Of a stretch of DNA of 40,578 nt, positions 25,992 through 35,170 are shown piece by piece. The notes beneath the pieces are model-generated. The model worked only from the letters and a program-made list of their open reading frames with translations. It made no database searches and was not told where the DNA came from. The DNA is from Actinomycetes bacterium (lineage in GTDB: Bacteria; Actinomycetota; Acidimicrobiia; Acidimicrobiales; JAJZXF01): positions 1-40,578 of the forward strand of contig JAJZXF010000014.1 of the NCBI GenBank assembly GCA_021802485.1, read 5' to 3'. The first letter of the stretch is position 1, and each line of letters starts with the position of its first letter. The position numbers and the translations under genes were made by a program.

Positions 25992-26931
25992 CGGCCTTGG
26001 CAAGGGTCTTGGTGCTCTGATACCAGCGGAAGTGGCGCTTGGTGGTGCGTCAATTGTGAGGGAGGTACTCGTTGACAGTGTGAGGCCGAACCCATTCCAG
26101 CCGCGCACCCATTTCGACGAGGAGTCGCTCGTCTCGCTTGTCGCATCGATTGAGGAGTTGGGTGTGCTACAGCCGATTCTCGTCCGCGAGCTTGGCGATG
26201 ACATCTACGAGTTGATTGCTGGAGAACGACGTTGGCGGGCGGCTAGGCGAGCTGGGTTGCAAAGAATACCAGTAATCGTCAAGAACGCTGACGACTCCAA
26301 CAGCCTCCGCCAGGCTTTGGTGGAGAATCTTCAGCGAGAGAACTTGTCGCCGCTCGAGGAGGCGGCTGCCTATCAGCAGTTGATTGAGGACTTCTCACTC
26401 ACGCATGATGAGATCGCAACGCAGGTTGGCAAGAGTCGGGCGAGTGTGACCAACACGCTGAGGCTGCTTCAGTTGCCTGCCAGTGTACAAAGGGCGGTCG
26501 CTCAAGGCTTGCTCACCGCAGGTCATGCGCGGGCCTTGCTCGGTACGCCCGATAGGTCCTTTCAGGAGGCGCTTGCCAAGCGAGCAGGCATTGATGGGCT
26601 GCCAGTCAGGGCCGTTGAGGAGGAGGTCCGGGCACATAATGAGTTGCTTGGAGGTCCGCGGCTTGACGAGGATGATGCGTCCGGCGACCGTCGTGAAGCA
26701 GGTGGGGAGCCAACACAGCGGACGACGTCACGGCTCAGGCCGGCGGGCTTTGCTGAGCTCGAGAACCTGCTGTCGGAGATGTTGAACACCAGGGTCAAGA
26801 TAGAGATCAGGGCCCGAAAGGGCAGAATTGCGATCGAGTTCGCGACCTTGGAGGATCTTGAGCGAATCTACAAGGTGCTGGTTGGCCAGCAAGCCGAGTC
26901 CACCTTGGGATCAGAGAGCGGCTTGGTTTAG
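25978..26931 (+). CDS. parB: Chromosome-partitioning protein ParB
   Basis: A 317-residue ParB. Its N-terminus GLGKGLGALIP is the ParA-interacting segment; the CTP-binding domain shows VRPNPFQPRTHFDEESLVSL, IAGERRWRAARRAGL (the GERRxRA motif) and ALVENLQREN; the helix-turn-helix is SLTHDEIATQVGKSRASVTN; and the C-terminal dimerisation domain follows an acidic linker and includes LENLLSEMLNTRVKIEIR. It recognises parS at 24816. Translationally coupled to parA. Downstream 280 bp hold DnaA-box-like sites. Confidence 0.97.
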   Translation: MARRSGLGKGLGALIPAEVALGGASIVREVLVDSVRPNPFQPRTHFDEESLVSLVASIEELGVLQPILVRELGDDIYELIAGERRWRAARRAGLQRIPVIVKNADDSNSLRQALVENLQRENLSPLEEAAAYQQLIEDFSLTHDEIATQVGKSRASVTNTLRLLQLPASVQRAVAQGLLTAGHARALLGTPDRSFQEALAKRAGIDGLPVRAVEEEVRAHNELLGGPRLDEDDASGDRREAGGEPTQRTTSRLRPAGFAELENLLSEMLNTRVKIEIRARKGRIAIEFATLEDLERIYKVLVGQQAESTLGSESGLV

Positions 26932-27209
26932 TTGCACCAGGGTAAGTTCCAGTATGAGCGCTATATTTGAGGTTCGTTGGTCGGTGTAACTACACGGCAG
27001 TAAAATAAACCACAACCTGTGGATTACTCTGTGGAAATCATAGTGAAACGGTGAAGCCCCGCTTAGCCTCTATGGAGAGTTTACGCTTGCGCAACGAGTT
27101 TGAGCAGGCGGAAGCCCCGGCGCTTGCTATGAGTAGCTGGAAAGGCATATTGCGCTACGCTGTGCGTTCGAGTTGTGGGCCACGTGACACTTGCGCAGTG
27201 GTTGAGGGT
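26932..27209. other. Spacer after parB with DnaA-box-like sites
   Basis: TGTGGATTA (27018-27026; reverse of TAATCCACA, one mismatch from consensus) and TGTGGAAAT (27030-27038) lie in tandem; CCACAACCTGTGG at 27010-27022 is an inverted repeat. These could be DnaA titration or origin-accessory sites, or a weak bidirectional terminator between converging parB and cwlM. No gene is supported. Confidence 0.4.
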
Positions 27210-28139
27210 CTAATCACAAGGAGTGATTACCCAGGCTTGAATAGCGCGGGTAAGCGATGCTGAGAGTTCCGCACTGCGCTCGACAACCACTTCAGCGGGC
27301 CCAATCTCGCAAAGAACCGCTGGCATGCGAGTCTCGCGTAACACCGGGAGGGACATACCGTGGATGCCGGTGTCGCGAGCGCCGACTGCCTCGGCAACGT
27401 TTTGCTGCACGAGCTGAGCGAGCCTCTTGCCGCCTGGCGACTCGTAGCTATAGCCGGAGTAGAACGCACTTGTGCATCGATCATGGTTGGGGTCGAGCCG
27501 TAGTCCGAGGTAGGCGTGAGCGTTCGCAGCGTTCGCAGTTGCCGCGGAGCGGGAGTTACTCGGGTCTTGGAGCGCTAGAACGCGCCCGCCTGCCTGCGTC
27601 AGGCGCCGACTTGTCGCGGCGATCACTGCGCCCAAGCCACCCTCTTCTGCAATCGCGATCAACTTTCCAGAGAGTGTCGGGGATTCGCTTCGAAGACGCT
27701 CGCGATCACGCACAAGCGCGACAAGCTCTGGCTCTTGCTGGCGGGGTTGCATCCGGAGTAGTTCGGCAATAGTTGTCGGTCCCAATATCTTGTCGGGCAC
27801 GATGCCAGCGTTGCGCTGGAAGTCACCAAGCGCAATCGCCGTATGGTCTCCGAATATCCCATCAACGCGACCAGCGTCGAAGCCAAGTGTATTGAGGCGC
27901 CGCTGGAGGTCAGCAACATCGTCGCCCCGAAACATTGGGGCCTTGCGATATAGATAGCGGTCTCCAAGATGATATCCGGCCTCGACGATCGCGGACCAGG
28001 TTTGGAATCCGCACAGTCCATCGACGCGCAGTCCCCTCGCAAGTTGGAACTCGCGAATGGCCTGCGTGGTGCCGATGCCGAGCGAGCCATTCGGATCACC
28101 TCCGGTTGAGTAACCCAGCCGTTGCAATCGATCTTGCAA
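27210..28139 (-). CDS. cwlM: CwlM-like protein: two peptidoglycan-binding domains plus amidase_3 fold lacking zinc ligands
   Basis: About 309 residues. Two PG_binding_1 domains (LQDRLQRLGYSTGG ... GLRVDGLCGFQTWSAIV and DVADLQRRLNTLGFDAGRVD ... ILGPTTIAELL) are followed by an amidase_3 fold recognisable by NAANAHAYLGLRLD, SGYSYESPGGKRLAQLVQ, GIHGMSLPVLRETRMPAVLC and EIG. The zinc motifs are gone: the usual DPGHGG is replaced by AIAEEGG and the SIH motif by GLRLD. It sits next to trxA-trxB, as Mycobacterium CwlM does, where CwlM is a cytoplasmic regulator of MurA and not a hydrolase. There is no signal peptide. The start is unclear: TTG 28139 is chosen, with no ATG/GTG nearby; translation may be coupled to trxA. 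Confidence 0.75.
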   Translation of the reverse strand: MQDRLQRLGYSTGGDPNGSLGIGTTQAIREFQLARGLRVDGLCGFQTWSAIVEAGYHLGDRYLYRKAPMFRGDDVADLQRRLNTLGFDAGRVDGIFGDHTAIALGDFQRNAGIVPDKILGPTTIAELLRMQPRQQEPELVALVRDRERLRSESPTLSGKLIAIAEEGGLGAVIAATSRRLTQAGGRVLALQDPSNSRSAATANAANAHAYLGLRLDPNHDRCTSAFYSGYSYESPGGKRLAQLVQQNVAEAVGARDTGIHGMSLPVLRETRMPAVLCEIGPAEVVVERSAELSASLTRAIQAWVITPCD

Positions 28140-28186
28140 GTCCGCGATTGCGGTGGTCGGATCCTTGTGATCGGTGAGAAGAACGT

Positions 28187-28525
28187 CTATAGGAAAGACT
28201 CGATTGCCTGAAGGATCCGCACCTTGTTCTTGAACCCCACAAGGCGGGTGCAGACCTCGCCATCCTTGAACAAAATCAGGGTTGGGATCGTCATGACCCC
28301 AAACCTCGCTGCCGTCTTGTGGTCCGTGTCGACGTTCAACTTTACTACTCGGAGTTTTCCTTCCCATTCGCTGGCTAACTCCTCGAGAATGGGAGAGAGC
28401 GCTTTGCATGGGCCGCACCATTGTGCCCAGAAGTCAACCAGAACTGGTTCACCTGGAACAGATGTGACAACCATCTCATCAAAGTCATTGTCGCGCACTT
28501 CGGGCAGGCTGTTGCTCATCTTCAT
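28187..28525 (-). CDS. trxA: Thioredoxin
   Basis: A 112-residue thioredoxin with the active site DFWAQWCGPCKALSPILEEL, the cis-proline loop MTIPTLILFKDGE and C-terminal LVGFKNKVRILQAI. It overlaps trxB by 4 nt (ATGA), so electrons from NADPH pass through TrxB to a co-produced TrxA. The N-terminus is slightly longer than in E. coli. A second thioredoxin gene lies at 36677. Confidence 0.96.
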   Translation of the reverse strand: MKMSNSLPEVRDNDFDEMVVTSVPGEPVLVDFWAQWCGPCKALSPILEELASEWEGKLRVVKLNVDTDHKTAARFGVMTIPTLILFKDGEVCTRLVGFKNKVRILQAIESFL

Positions 28526-29514
28526 CCTTGACGAGATGCTACCGATTGTGCAGCCTCGTGCTTTGCCAGCTCAAGCCATCGCTCGGTGTCGATCGCAGCG
28601 GAGCAACCTGACCCGGCTGCCGTGATTGCTTGGCGATAAGTGGGATCTTGCACATCGCCACAGGCGAATACCCCCTGAACGCTGGTGCGTGTGGTCTTAT
28701 CCATGGTTTGTATATATCCGAGGTCGTCGATGTCTAGCTGGCCCTTGAACAGGGCGGTATTCGGTTGATGACCGATCGCAACGAAGAGGCCAGTGATGTC
28801 GAGTCGGGAAATCTCACCGCTGAGCACATTGCGCACCTGAAGTCCATCGACGGAGTCGCTCCCCAAGACATCGAGGACCGTGGTGTTCCAGAGAAAATCG
28901 ATCTTTGGGTTCGAAAAGGCCCGATCTTGCATTATCTTCGATGCGCGAAGCGCATCGCGCCTATGTACGATAGTTACTCGATCAGCAAATTTTGTGAGGA
29001 AAAGTGCCTCCTCGAGGGCTGAATCACCACCGCCAACGACAGCTATCGCCTGATTTCGGAAAAAGAAACCATCACATGTTGCACATGTGGATACACCATG
29101 GCCCAGAAGCCGCATTTCATTCTCGATGCCGAGCATGAGTGCCTGTGAGCCCGTGGCTATGATCAATGATTCCGTGAAGTACGAAGAATCTTCTTCACTG
29201 GGACCTTCGACCGAGATTGCGAATGGGCGGGTGCCAAGGTCGACGCCGCTAGCTCTTGTGGTGAGGATCTCTGCCCCGAAGCGCAGGGCTTGACTTTTCA
29301 GGTTTTCCATCAGCTCGGGACCGGTGATGCCGTCTACAAAGCCGGGATAGTTCTCAACTTCGGTGGTGAGCATCAGCTGTCCGCCTGGCTGGTCGCTCGT
29401 TGAGGATGGCTCTCCGGCCAGTACCAGAGGACTGAGATTTGCTCTGGCGGTGTAGATTGCGGCCGTCAGGCCAGCAGGGCCTGAGCCAAGTATTGTCACG
29501 TTGCGGGTTTCCAT
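28522..29514 (-). CDS. trxB: Thioredoxin reductase
   Basis: A 330-residue FAD/NADPH enzyme. FAD motif GSGPAGLTAAIYTARA at the N-terminus, redox centre CATCDGFFF (C-A-T-C), NADPH motif VVGGGDSALEEALFLTKFA, and the C-terminal FAD-binding VFACGDVQDPTYRQAITAAG. The length and order are normal for the low-molecular-weight type. CGGAG lies 7 nt before the ATG. First gene of the trxB-trxA(-cwlM) group on the minus strand. Confidence 0.97.
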   Translation of the reverse strand: METRNVTILGSGPAGLTAAIYTARANLSPLVLAGEPSSTSDQPGGQLMLTTEVENYPGFVDGITGPELMENLKSQALRFGAEILTTRASGVDLGTRPFAISVEGPSEEDSSYFTESLIIATGSQALMLGIENEMRLLGHGVSTCATCDGFFFRNQAIAVVGGGDSALEEALFLTKFADRVTIVHRRDALRASKIMQDRAFSNPKIDFLWNTTVLDVLGSDSVDGLQVRNVLSGEISRLDITGLFVAIGHQPNTALFKGQLDIDDLGYIQTMDKTTRTSVQGVFACGDVQDPTYRQAITAAGSGCSAAIDTERWLELAKHEAAQSVASRQG

Positions 29515-29547
29515 TATTGCTCCGATTAGTAATCTCTTGGGTTGTAT

Positions 29548-29982
29548 TCAGTCGAGCCTGTCGTCTGAATACAATCTGGACCGTGTCTTGAGCGATGACG
29601 CCTTGGAGTGGGAAAGTACGCCGCCCACAATGAACAAGCCGCCGATCAGTGCGTAACTGGCCCAAACCGCGTCAGGGAAAAGATAGGCATCGAGTAGGCG
29701 GACCAGACCTATAGCAAGAAGCGCTAGCACAAGCAGTATCATTGCGGACGCCACGATGAAGAGCGCTATCGCCCGGCTTGCCAGCTCAAGTGGCCCGAGG
29801 GACCGGCGCTGTATGTTTGCCGTGAAACTCTCGATCATCTCGGCAATTCGTCCTGGTAGCGCGGCAGCCCGCTTGCTTGGCGCGTTAGGTGATATCGCGT
29901 CTGTGCTGCTGCTGGGCTCCTCGCGAACCTTGGCTCCTTGTGCTGGGAGCGGCGCTTCTTGAGCGGACTCGGGTGTGGTCAC
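29548..29982 (-). CDS. Small two-span membrane protein of unknown function
   Basis: 144 residues: a Pro/Ser/Ala-rich soluble N-terminus (1-45), an amphipathic helix (RIAEMIESFTANIQRRSL), a first membrane span AIALFIVASAMILLVLALLA, a short loop (DAYLFPDAV), a second span ASYALIGGLFIVGGVLSHSK and a charged tail. GTG start with TAGTCT ending 7 nt upstream and no Shine-Dalgarno (leaderless-like). Similar small membrane proteins occur near the origin in other actinobacteria; I cannot name a family. It occupies, with DegV, the place where mycobacteria have sigM and its anti-sigma gene. Confidence 0.7.
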   Translation of the reverse strand: MTTPESAQEAPLPAQGAKVREEPSSSTDAISPNAPSKRAAALPGRIAEMIESFTANIQRRSLGPLELASRAIALFIVASAMILLVLALLAIGLVRLLDAYLFPDAVWASYALIGGLFIVGGVLSHSKASSLKTRSRLYSDDRLD

Positions 29983-30045
29983 ACAACCAAGACTAGCGTT
30001 TCAGCACTGATCTCACTACCAACCTCCGCAGAGACCGCTGGAGTC

Positions 30046-30897
30046 CTAGGACTCTGCGTATACGATACCAACGGCTCCAGGTCCAACGTGGGTGCCAATC
30101 ACCGGACCTATGCCGTTGACGATGATCTGGGCTTTGGGCTGAAGCTTTCTCAACGGGGCGATGAGTTCCTCGAGGTCTGGGGCTTGAGCGTGCATGACCG
30201 CAAGGCGAGTGATGTTTCCGCAGCGAGCAACCTTGTCCACCAGGTACTGGAGGGATCGCGCACGAGTGCGTTGTTTCGATACGAGCTCTACCAAGCCATT
30301 CTTCGTCGTCAACACCGGCTTGATCGACAGCAAAGAACCTACGAGCGCCTTGGCGCTGCCGATACGCCCGCCTCTCTTCAGGTACTCCATGGTGTCGAGG
30401 ACCGCGAAGAGCCGTATTCGTTTGGACAAAGCAGTGATCGCTGAGATGATCTTGTCTGCGTTGAGACTCGACGCAGCAAGCTCAGCTGCATGAAGCACCT
30501 GAAGCCCCGTGCCCATGGTTGCGGTACGGGAGTCTACGACGTGAACCGGAATCGTGGACGCGACACTTGCGGCTGCAGTCCGAGCAGACTGGAAAGTGCT
30601 TGAGAGTTCAGCGGACAAGGTGATGCAGACCACAGCGTCGTTGCCTTCCTCTGCTGCTTTGATGAAGGCCTCGCTGAATTGCCCAGGCGAGGGAGCTGAG
30701 GTTTCGGGAAGAGACGATTGGCGAGCGCAACGTTCCCAGAATTCCTGAGATGACAGCCCCCCACGGTCAAAGAACTGCTCGTCTCCGAACCGTACGGTAA
30801 GCGGGACAACGGATACGCCAGCGGACTGTACCAGCTCTTCTGGCAGGTCACACGCGCTGTCAGCTACAATCTTTACTGCCATAGTTATCTTGATCAC
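30046..30897 (-). CDS. DegV family protein (fatty-acid-binding, FakB-like)
   Basis: About 283 residues with the DegV/EDD pattern: VKIVADSACDLPEELVQSAG at the start, VVPLTVRFGDEQFFD, the fatty-acid-pocket loops TSAPSPGQFSEAF and ITLSAELSSTFQSARTAA, VDSRTATMGTGLQVLHAAEL, then the second domain LDTMEYLKRGGRIG and LLSIKPVLTTKNG. FakB proteins present a fatty acid to the kinase FakA; no FakA is visible here. GTG 30897 overlaps the murJ stop (GTGA); ATG 30882 is an alternative start. Confidence 0.92.
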   Translation of the reverse strand: MIKITMAVKIVADSACDLPEELVQSAGVSVVPLTVRFGDEQFFDRGGLSSQEFWERCARQSSLPETSAPSPGQFSEAFIKAAEEGNDAVVCITLSAELSSTFQSARTAAASVASTIPVHVVDSRTATMGTGLQVLHAAELAASSLNADKIISAITALSKRIRLFAVLDTMEYLKRGGRIGSAKALVGSLLSIKPVLTTKNGLVELVSKQRTRARSLQYLVDKVARCGNITRLAVMHAQAPDLEELIAPLRKLQPKAQIIVNGIGPVIGTHVGPGAVGIVYAES

Positions 30898-32564
30898 TTT
30901 CGTTTCCAGAAGCTCTTTGGGAACTCCTGCCCAGCTGCGAACCGTCTACGTTTCTGCTCCGACCGTTCGCGTCGTCGCTGACCAACGGTTACCATCCATC
31001 CTCCCACAGAAGCGCTTGCAATGTATGCTCCAATTCCAGCTAGCACTGAAGTGAGCAGTTCTAACGCCAGTTCCGCAACTGTACGGCCGCTGAATAGGCT
31101 GTTTGTCATCGCGACTACAGCGGCCATGATGAAGCTGCTGGCAAAGACGCGAGTTGCACTCCGGGCGACGCCGTGACCACCGATTCCACCCGTACTGCGG
31201 TGCATGTGAACGACTGCGACGATCGCTGCTGCGGTATAGGCAATACCAAGCGCAAGCCCAAGGCCCTCCACCCCCATCGTTCGGACCAGCACAAAGGCTA
31301 GTACCAGGTTGGCCCCGTTTTCGACCAGGTATAACCAGAAGGCTGAACGCATGTCCTGCATTGCCTGGAATGCCCGAATGAGGAAGAGGTAGACGGCGAA
31401 CCCGGGAAGGCCCAGGGCGAGCATTGCCAGCGTCGATGCAGTTCTGCCTGCTCCGCTAGAGCCGACACCGTGAGCGAGGATTAGGGCGACCAGCGGGCGG
31501 GCGAGCAGGAGGTATCCAACTGCAGCGGGGACCATCGTGGCTATGGTTGCTTTGAGTCCCTTCGCTAGATTCTGGTGGAATGTGCGTCGCTCGCCGAGGC
31601 TCCAACTCCTCGCGAGTTCCGGGGTGAACGCGCTCATTATGGAGATAGCCGCAATGCCGAACGGCAGCTGGAAGAAGGTGTAGGCATAGCTGTACGAGGT
31701 GACCGCGCCACCGTGCTGGCCAACTGCAAGAGTTAGCACTACGAATAAGGTTGCCTGGTTTGCGACGACGAGAGCGAAGGTCCAGCCGGACAGTTTTACG
31801 ATTGATCTCACTGCCTCGTGGGAGGGCTGCCAGAGCCATCTGATCCCAAGGTGTGCTCGCCGGAGGCTTGGCACGAGGGCGAGTGCCTGTAGCCCAACTC
31901 CGAGGGTTGTCCCGAGGCCGAGCATGATTTCGAAACCCATGTTGTGTGACACGCCCTGAAGGGAAGGTCGGGGAAATGCCGCTGCCAGGGAGAGTAGAAC
32001 GAATATTGTTGTAAGATTATTGACGATCGGCACGAACATTGGGGCGCCGAAACGATTTTTCGAATTAAGCAGTGCGGTCGCGATGCTGATAAGGCCGTAA
32101 AAGCAAAGCTGGGGAGCGAAGAGCCGCAGGAGCAACGTAGCGACGGCCCGCTCTTGTGGGAGCGATCGGCTGTGATCGGTGATTGTGTAGAGGTGTACCA
32201 CCCCCGGGGCGAGCAGGGCGAGGAGTCCGCTGGCGACAACGACGATGACGATTGAAAGTGTGGTCACTGCGGAGACGGCTTCGCGTGCTGTTTTCGGGTC
32301 GCGGGTAGCGAAACGCTCCACGAACACCGGGATGAACGTGGCGGACAGCACTCCGCCAATTACGAGGTCATGAACGATGTTTGGTGTCGTATTGGCCAGG
32401 TTGTACGCATCCGCGACGCGGTTGAAGCCAAGCGCGTAAGCGAGTGCGAATAACCGCGCGACTCCCGTCAACCGGGATATCGCGGTCCCAACCGCCATGA
32501 TAGCGGCTCCATGGCCTATGCGCTTGCCCGAGGTGTACTGGTCCTCGTCGCTGGAGCGGTTCAT
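30894..32564 (-). CDS. murJ: Lipid II flippase MurJ
   Basis: A 556-residue MVF-family integral membrane protein with about 14 spans. Diagnostic segments: AISRLTGVARLFALAYALG with the conserved Arg pair, VADAYNLANTTPNIVHDLVI, GGVLSATFIPVFVERFA, LLNSKNRFGAPMFVPIVNNL and FQLPFGIAAISIMSAFTPEL. It flips undecaprenyl-linked peptidoglycan precursor across the membrane. It lacks the cytoplasmic pseudokinase tail of the mycobacterial protein and ends in a basic RRRERSEQKRRRFAAGQ stretch. GGGAG lies 8 nt before the ATG. Followed with a 4-nt overlap by the DegV gene. Confidence 0.95.
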   Translation of the reverse strand: MNRSSDEDQYTSGKRIGHGAAIMAVGTAISRLTGVARLFALAYALGFNRVADAYNLANTTPNIVHDLVIGGVLSATFIPVFVERFATRDPKTAREAVSAVTTLSIVIVVVASGLLALLAPGVVHLYTITDHSRSLPQERAVATLLLRLFAPQLCFYGLISIATALLNSKNRFGAPMFVPIVNNLTTIFVLLSLAAAFPRPSLQGVSHNMGFEIMLGLGTTLGVGLQALALVPSLRRAHLGIRWLWQPSHEAVRSIVKLSGWTFALVVANQATLFVVLTLAVGQHGGAVTSYSYAYTFFQLPFGIAAISIMSAFTPELARSWSLGERRTFHQNLAKGLKATIATMVPAAVGYLLLARPLVALILAHGVGSSGAGRTASTLAMLALGLPGFAVYLFLIRAFQAMQDMRSAFWLYLVENGANLVLAFVLVRTMGVEGLGLALGIAYTAAAIVAVVHMHRSTGGIGGHGVARSATRVFASSFIMAAVVAMTNSLFSGRTVAELALELLTSVLAGIGAYIASASVGGWMVTVGQRRRERSEQKRRRFAAGQEFPKSFWKRK

Positions 32565-32634
32565 TCCCGCGTACTCCCGCCGGGATGTTTGGCTCTCGCG
32601 TTCTTGATTCTGCGAATAGCAGCGGTCTTCAGGC

Positions 32635-34950
32635 TCACGAGCCCCCCGGCGCTGCGAGCATCGTGGTGTTCCGAGAGCGTCCGCGGCGCCGGTTTCCCAT
32701 CCAGCCAGAACGTACCCACCACACGAGGAGGAGCGCGACCGCAGCGGCTGAGAGCGCTATTGCAACGCTCGAGAACGCGGTAGATCTGACGGTGAGCCGA
32801 CCCTTGAGCAGGGTCAGGTGACCACCGGGTGACGTCAGCTCAACGCTCACCGGGAAGTCACCGGCGCTTCTTGACCTGACGTCAAAGTATATGACGGTGT
32901 CATGATGGGAGATCACAACGGGTTGAGAAGGTCCTCGAAGAACGATCAACTTGTCCGTCTTCAAGCTCAGCCGGCCTGCTATCGCATACGGGAGGTTGGA
33001 TGTGATGGTAATCGGAATGCGGCCGTTTCTGGATGTCAGCGTAATCTGAGCTGGCGTCAGGTCGATCTGGTGGAGCTGGCCATCGATGCTTTTTTTCAGG
33101 TACCCGAGATAGCGTTGGCGCGCGGATGTCGATGTGCTGCTGCCCTCTGACATGAGCAGTAGGTTCTTGAGTCGGTCGGTTACGGTCATTGCCGTGCTGG
33201 AACCCCTCGGGATAGCTGATTCGAACGCCGCAAGAGTCGCGGCACCTTTTCTCAGCATGCTTGAAGCAGCAGGTGAAAGCGTGCTCGATGACGTGCGTGT
33301 GGACGTGGAGAACTCCCGAAGTGCCGGGGAACCTCCTGCTCCTATCGGCACGGTTGAGAAAAGGGTTCCAAGGGTTATCGGCGCAAGGAAAGCGCAGCCG
33401 GCGAGTCCGGCAAGGAATGTGTGAAGGAAGCTTGCGCTTGGTGACCAGGTGGCCGCTGGATCGATCACAACGGCCCGGAAGGAGCGGAAATTGGGTTCTT
33501 CGAAATAGATCTGAGCAAGTTCAGCGAGTACTTGATGAGCCTCAAGGGTTCGGTTGGTGCTCTGGGAGAACAATGAGGTGAGCTCATGGTCGAAGACAGC
33601 GCCTATGTCCGCTGATGTAGCGGGCAGGGCGAGCCTGAAAGGCTGGGTGGTGCTGAGCCGGTTGCTAGTAGCTGAAAGGCTCCTGGCGGGGAGCACGAAC
33701 TGCGTAATTCCTAGTGTTCGTAGAGCCTCAACGGCGCGCGCATTCAGGTTCGAGCGGCTGGCCCATATCGTGCTGGCGGGTGGTGAGCGAAGTCGCAGTG
33801 CGCTTTCCAGCACGCTGCTGCCTCGACTCAGCTGCGCTATGAGCTGGTTGGCGAGTCCGGAATCCACGATGGAAGCTACGTCAAGTGGGGCATAGGACGG
33901 GTCAACAATTGGATGGAGCGCACCCTTGGCTGCCAGCGAGTGCAGTTCTGTGAGGACAACGTGTGCCCTTGGGTCGCTGCTGTGATGAAGAGCCTCGGCA
34001 AGTGGTGGAGCAATCGCGAGATCAAACGGCAAGTATGCATACTGCATGAGCTGGCCGACGAGCATGGAAACGTTCTGGAGCGCCTGGTCGCCGATACTGG
34101 GTTGTCCTGTTGCAGCAATCTTCACTGGAGCATCGACGGGTATTACCATCGACAAGCGCAACGGTAACGAGGTCTTGCCCATCCGATCGTAGATCAAGTA
34201 TGTGGTGAAAGAGCCGAGTACTTGTGAGCGAAGGGTGTCCATCAAATCTACGCGGACAGGGTAAACGCCACTGCAGGTTCCACTCCCGCAGAGCAGGTTA
34301 ATTGTTCCATCTGAGCTTGGGCTAGCGCTAAGTGGCGTGCTTGGAGCCTGCCCTGTCGTGACTCCGAGGTTGACTTCGACGCCGCTCGCGATCGGGGTGA
34401 GTTTGGACAGCGAGAGTGGTGCAAGTTGGTAGAGCTCTGTACCTGAAGAGCCGTTGCGTAGAGAGTTGCTGAGTTCACTGCGGCTGGTGAGCCGGTTGTA
34501 TACCCTTATCAAGAGCACAAGTTGCGACCTAGCCTGTGAAGTGCGAATACCCAGGTTCAGTACGAACCGACCCCCCGCACCGACCCACGACGTTTGCTGT
34601 GTCAGGTAGATCGTTTGGTTCGAGGCTGGCTGGAGGCTGGTGGAGCCTGTGTCGATCGCGGTCGAGACTACGGGCGTCGCTCGGGTGTCCGGAGAACGTC
34701 TCGTTCTTGGAAACGCTGGTTGGTGCGATGTTCGAGTGCCGGAACGATTCTTGACGCTTTCTCGAACCATGAGAACGCTTTGACGTGCTGGCCCGCGGCC
34801 AGGGAGTATCGCTCCGGGTAGCGCTACAACAGCTGCGAGGAGCGATCCTCCTATGAGCGCGAGAGCGAGCGTCCAACTCGCGAAGGCCTGCATCAGCTGC
34901 ATGAAGCCGAGTGACCGCTGCATTGGGTTGGGTTCTCGCGTCGTTCTCAC
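32635..34950 (-). CDS. Large secreted/membrane-anchored protein, DUF6049-like
   Basis: 771 residues from GTG 34950 (ATG 34923 possible). A hydrophobic N-terminal segment (LALALIGGSLLAAVVALPGA) acts as signal or anchor, and a C-terminal span (VAIALSAAAVALLLVWWVRS) is followed by the basic stop-transfer tail NRRRGRSRN. The long exterior part has beta-rich Ig-like sections at both ends and a central region around LVGQLMQYAYLPFDLAIAPP and SQLLHxL-free alpha/beta sequence typical of DUF6049 proteins, found next to murJ and the CCA enzyme gene in actinobacteria (Rv3909 in M. tuberculosis). The function is unknown, and a role in envelope assembly is inferred from the neighbours. Confidence 0.72.
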   Translation of the reverse strand: MRTTREPNPMQRSLGFMQLMQAFASWTLALALIGGSLLAAVVALPGAILPGRGPARQSVLMVRESVKNRSGTRTSHQPAFPRTRRSPDTRATPVVSTAIDTGSTSLQPASNQTIYLTQQTSWVGAGGRFVLNLGIRTSQARSQLVLLIRVYNRLTSRSELSNSLRNGSSGTELYQLAPLSLSKLTPIASGVEVNLGVTTGQAPSTPLSASPSSDGTINLLCGSGTCSGVYPVRVDLMDTLRSQVLGSFTTYLIYDRMGKTSLPLRLSMVIPVDAPVKIAATGQPSIGDQALQNVSMLVGQLMQYAYLPFDLAIAPPLAEALHHSSDPRAHVVLTELHSLAAKGALHPIVDPSYAPLDVASIVDSGLANQLIAQLSRGSSVLESALRLRSPPASTIWASRSNLNARAVEALRTLGITQFVLPARSLSATSNRLSTTQPFRLALPATSADIGAVFDHELTSLFSQSTNRTLEAHQVLAELAQIYFEEPNFRSFRAVVIDPAATWSPSASFLHTFLAGLAGCAFLAPITLGTLFSTVPIGAGGSPALREFSTSTRTSSSTLSPAASSMLRKGAATLAAFESAIPRGSSTAMTVTDRLKNLLLMSEGSSTSTSARQRYLGYLKKSIDGQLHQIDLTPAQITLTSRNGRIPITITSNLPYAIAGRLSLKTDKLIVLRGPSQPVVISHHDTVIYFDVRSRSAGDFPVSVELTSPGGHLTLLKGRLTVRSTAFSSVAIALSAAAVALLLVWWVRSGWMGNRRRGRSRNTTMLAAPGGS

Positions 34951-35170
34951 GCAGCTACATCCATTGGCGTCGGGATTTGTTGAAAGTCAGCGACGCGAGG
35001 AGAGCGAGCACGTGAGTGTTCTCGATGAATGGCTTCACGGACCTCGATCCTACCTGGGGCATCGTGAGCAGGGCTGGAACTGGCCCGTGTTCGCATCCAG
35101 CAGTTGCCTGGGCAACCCAATGATGTAGAGCATGTCCTTGGAGCCTGCTCGATGGCGGTAATGTCATTGC
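34951..35170. promoter_or_regulatory. Divergent spacer with a putative leaderless promoter for the CCA gene
   Basis: TAATGT at 35159-35164 ends 6 nt before the GTG at 35171; no Shine-Dalgarno is present, so the message may be leaderless. A TTGGAG at 35138-35143 is a poor -35 with 15-bp spacing. The promoter for the opposite gene (34950) should also lie here but is not distinct. Confidence 0.4.

Noticed and set aside
27519-27540. Short tandem GTTCGCAGC repeat
   Set aside because: Two 8-9 bp units inside cwlM encode Ala/Asn-rich sequence conserved in the fold; nothing suggests a regulatory repeat.
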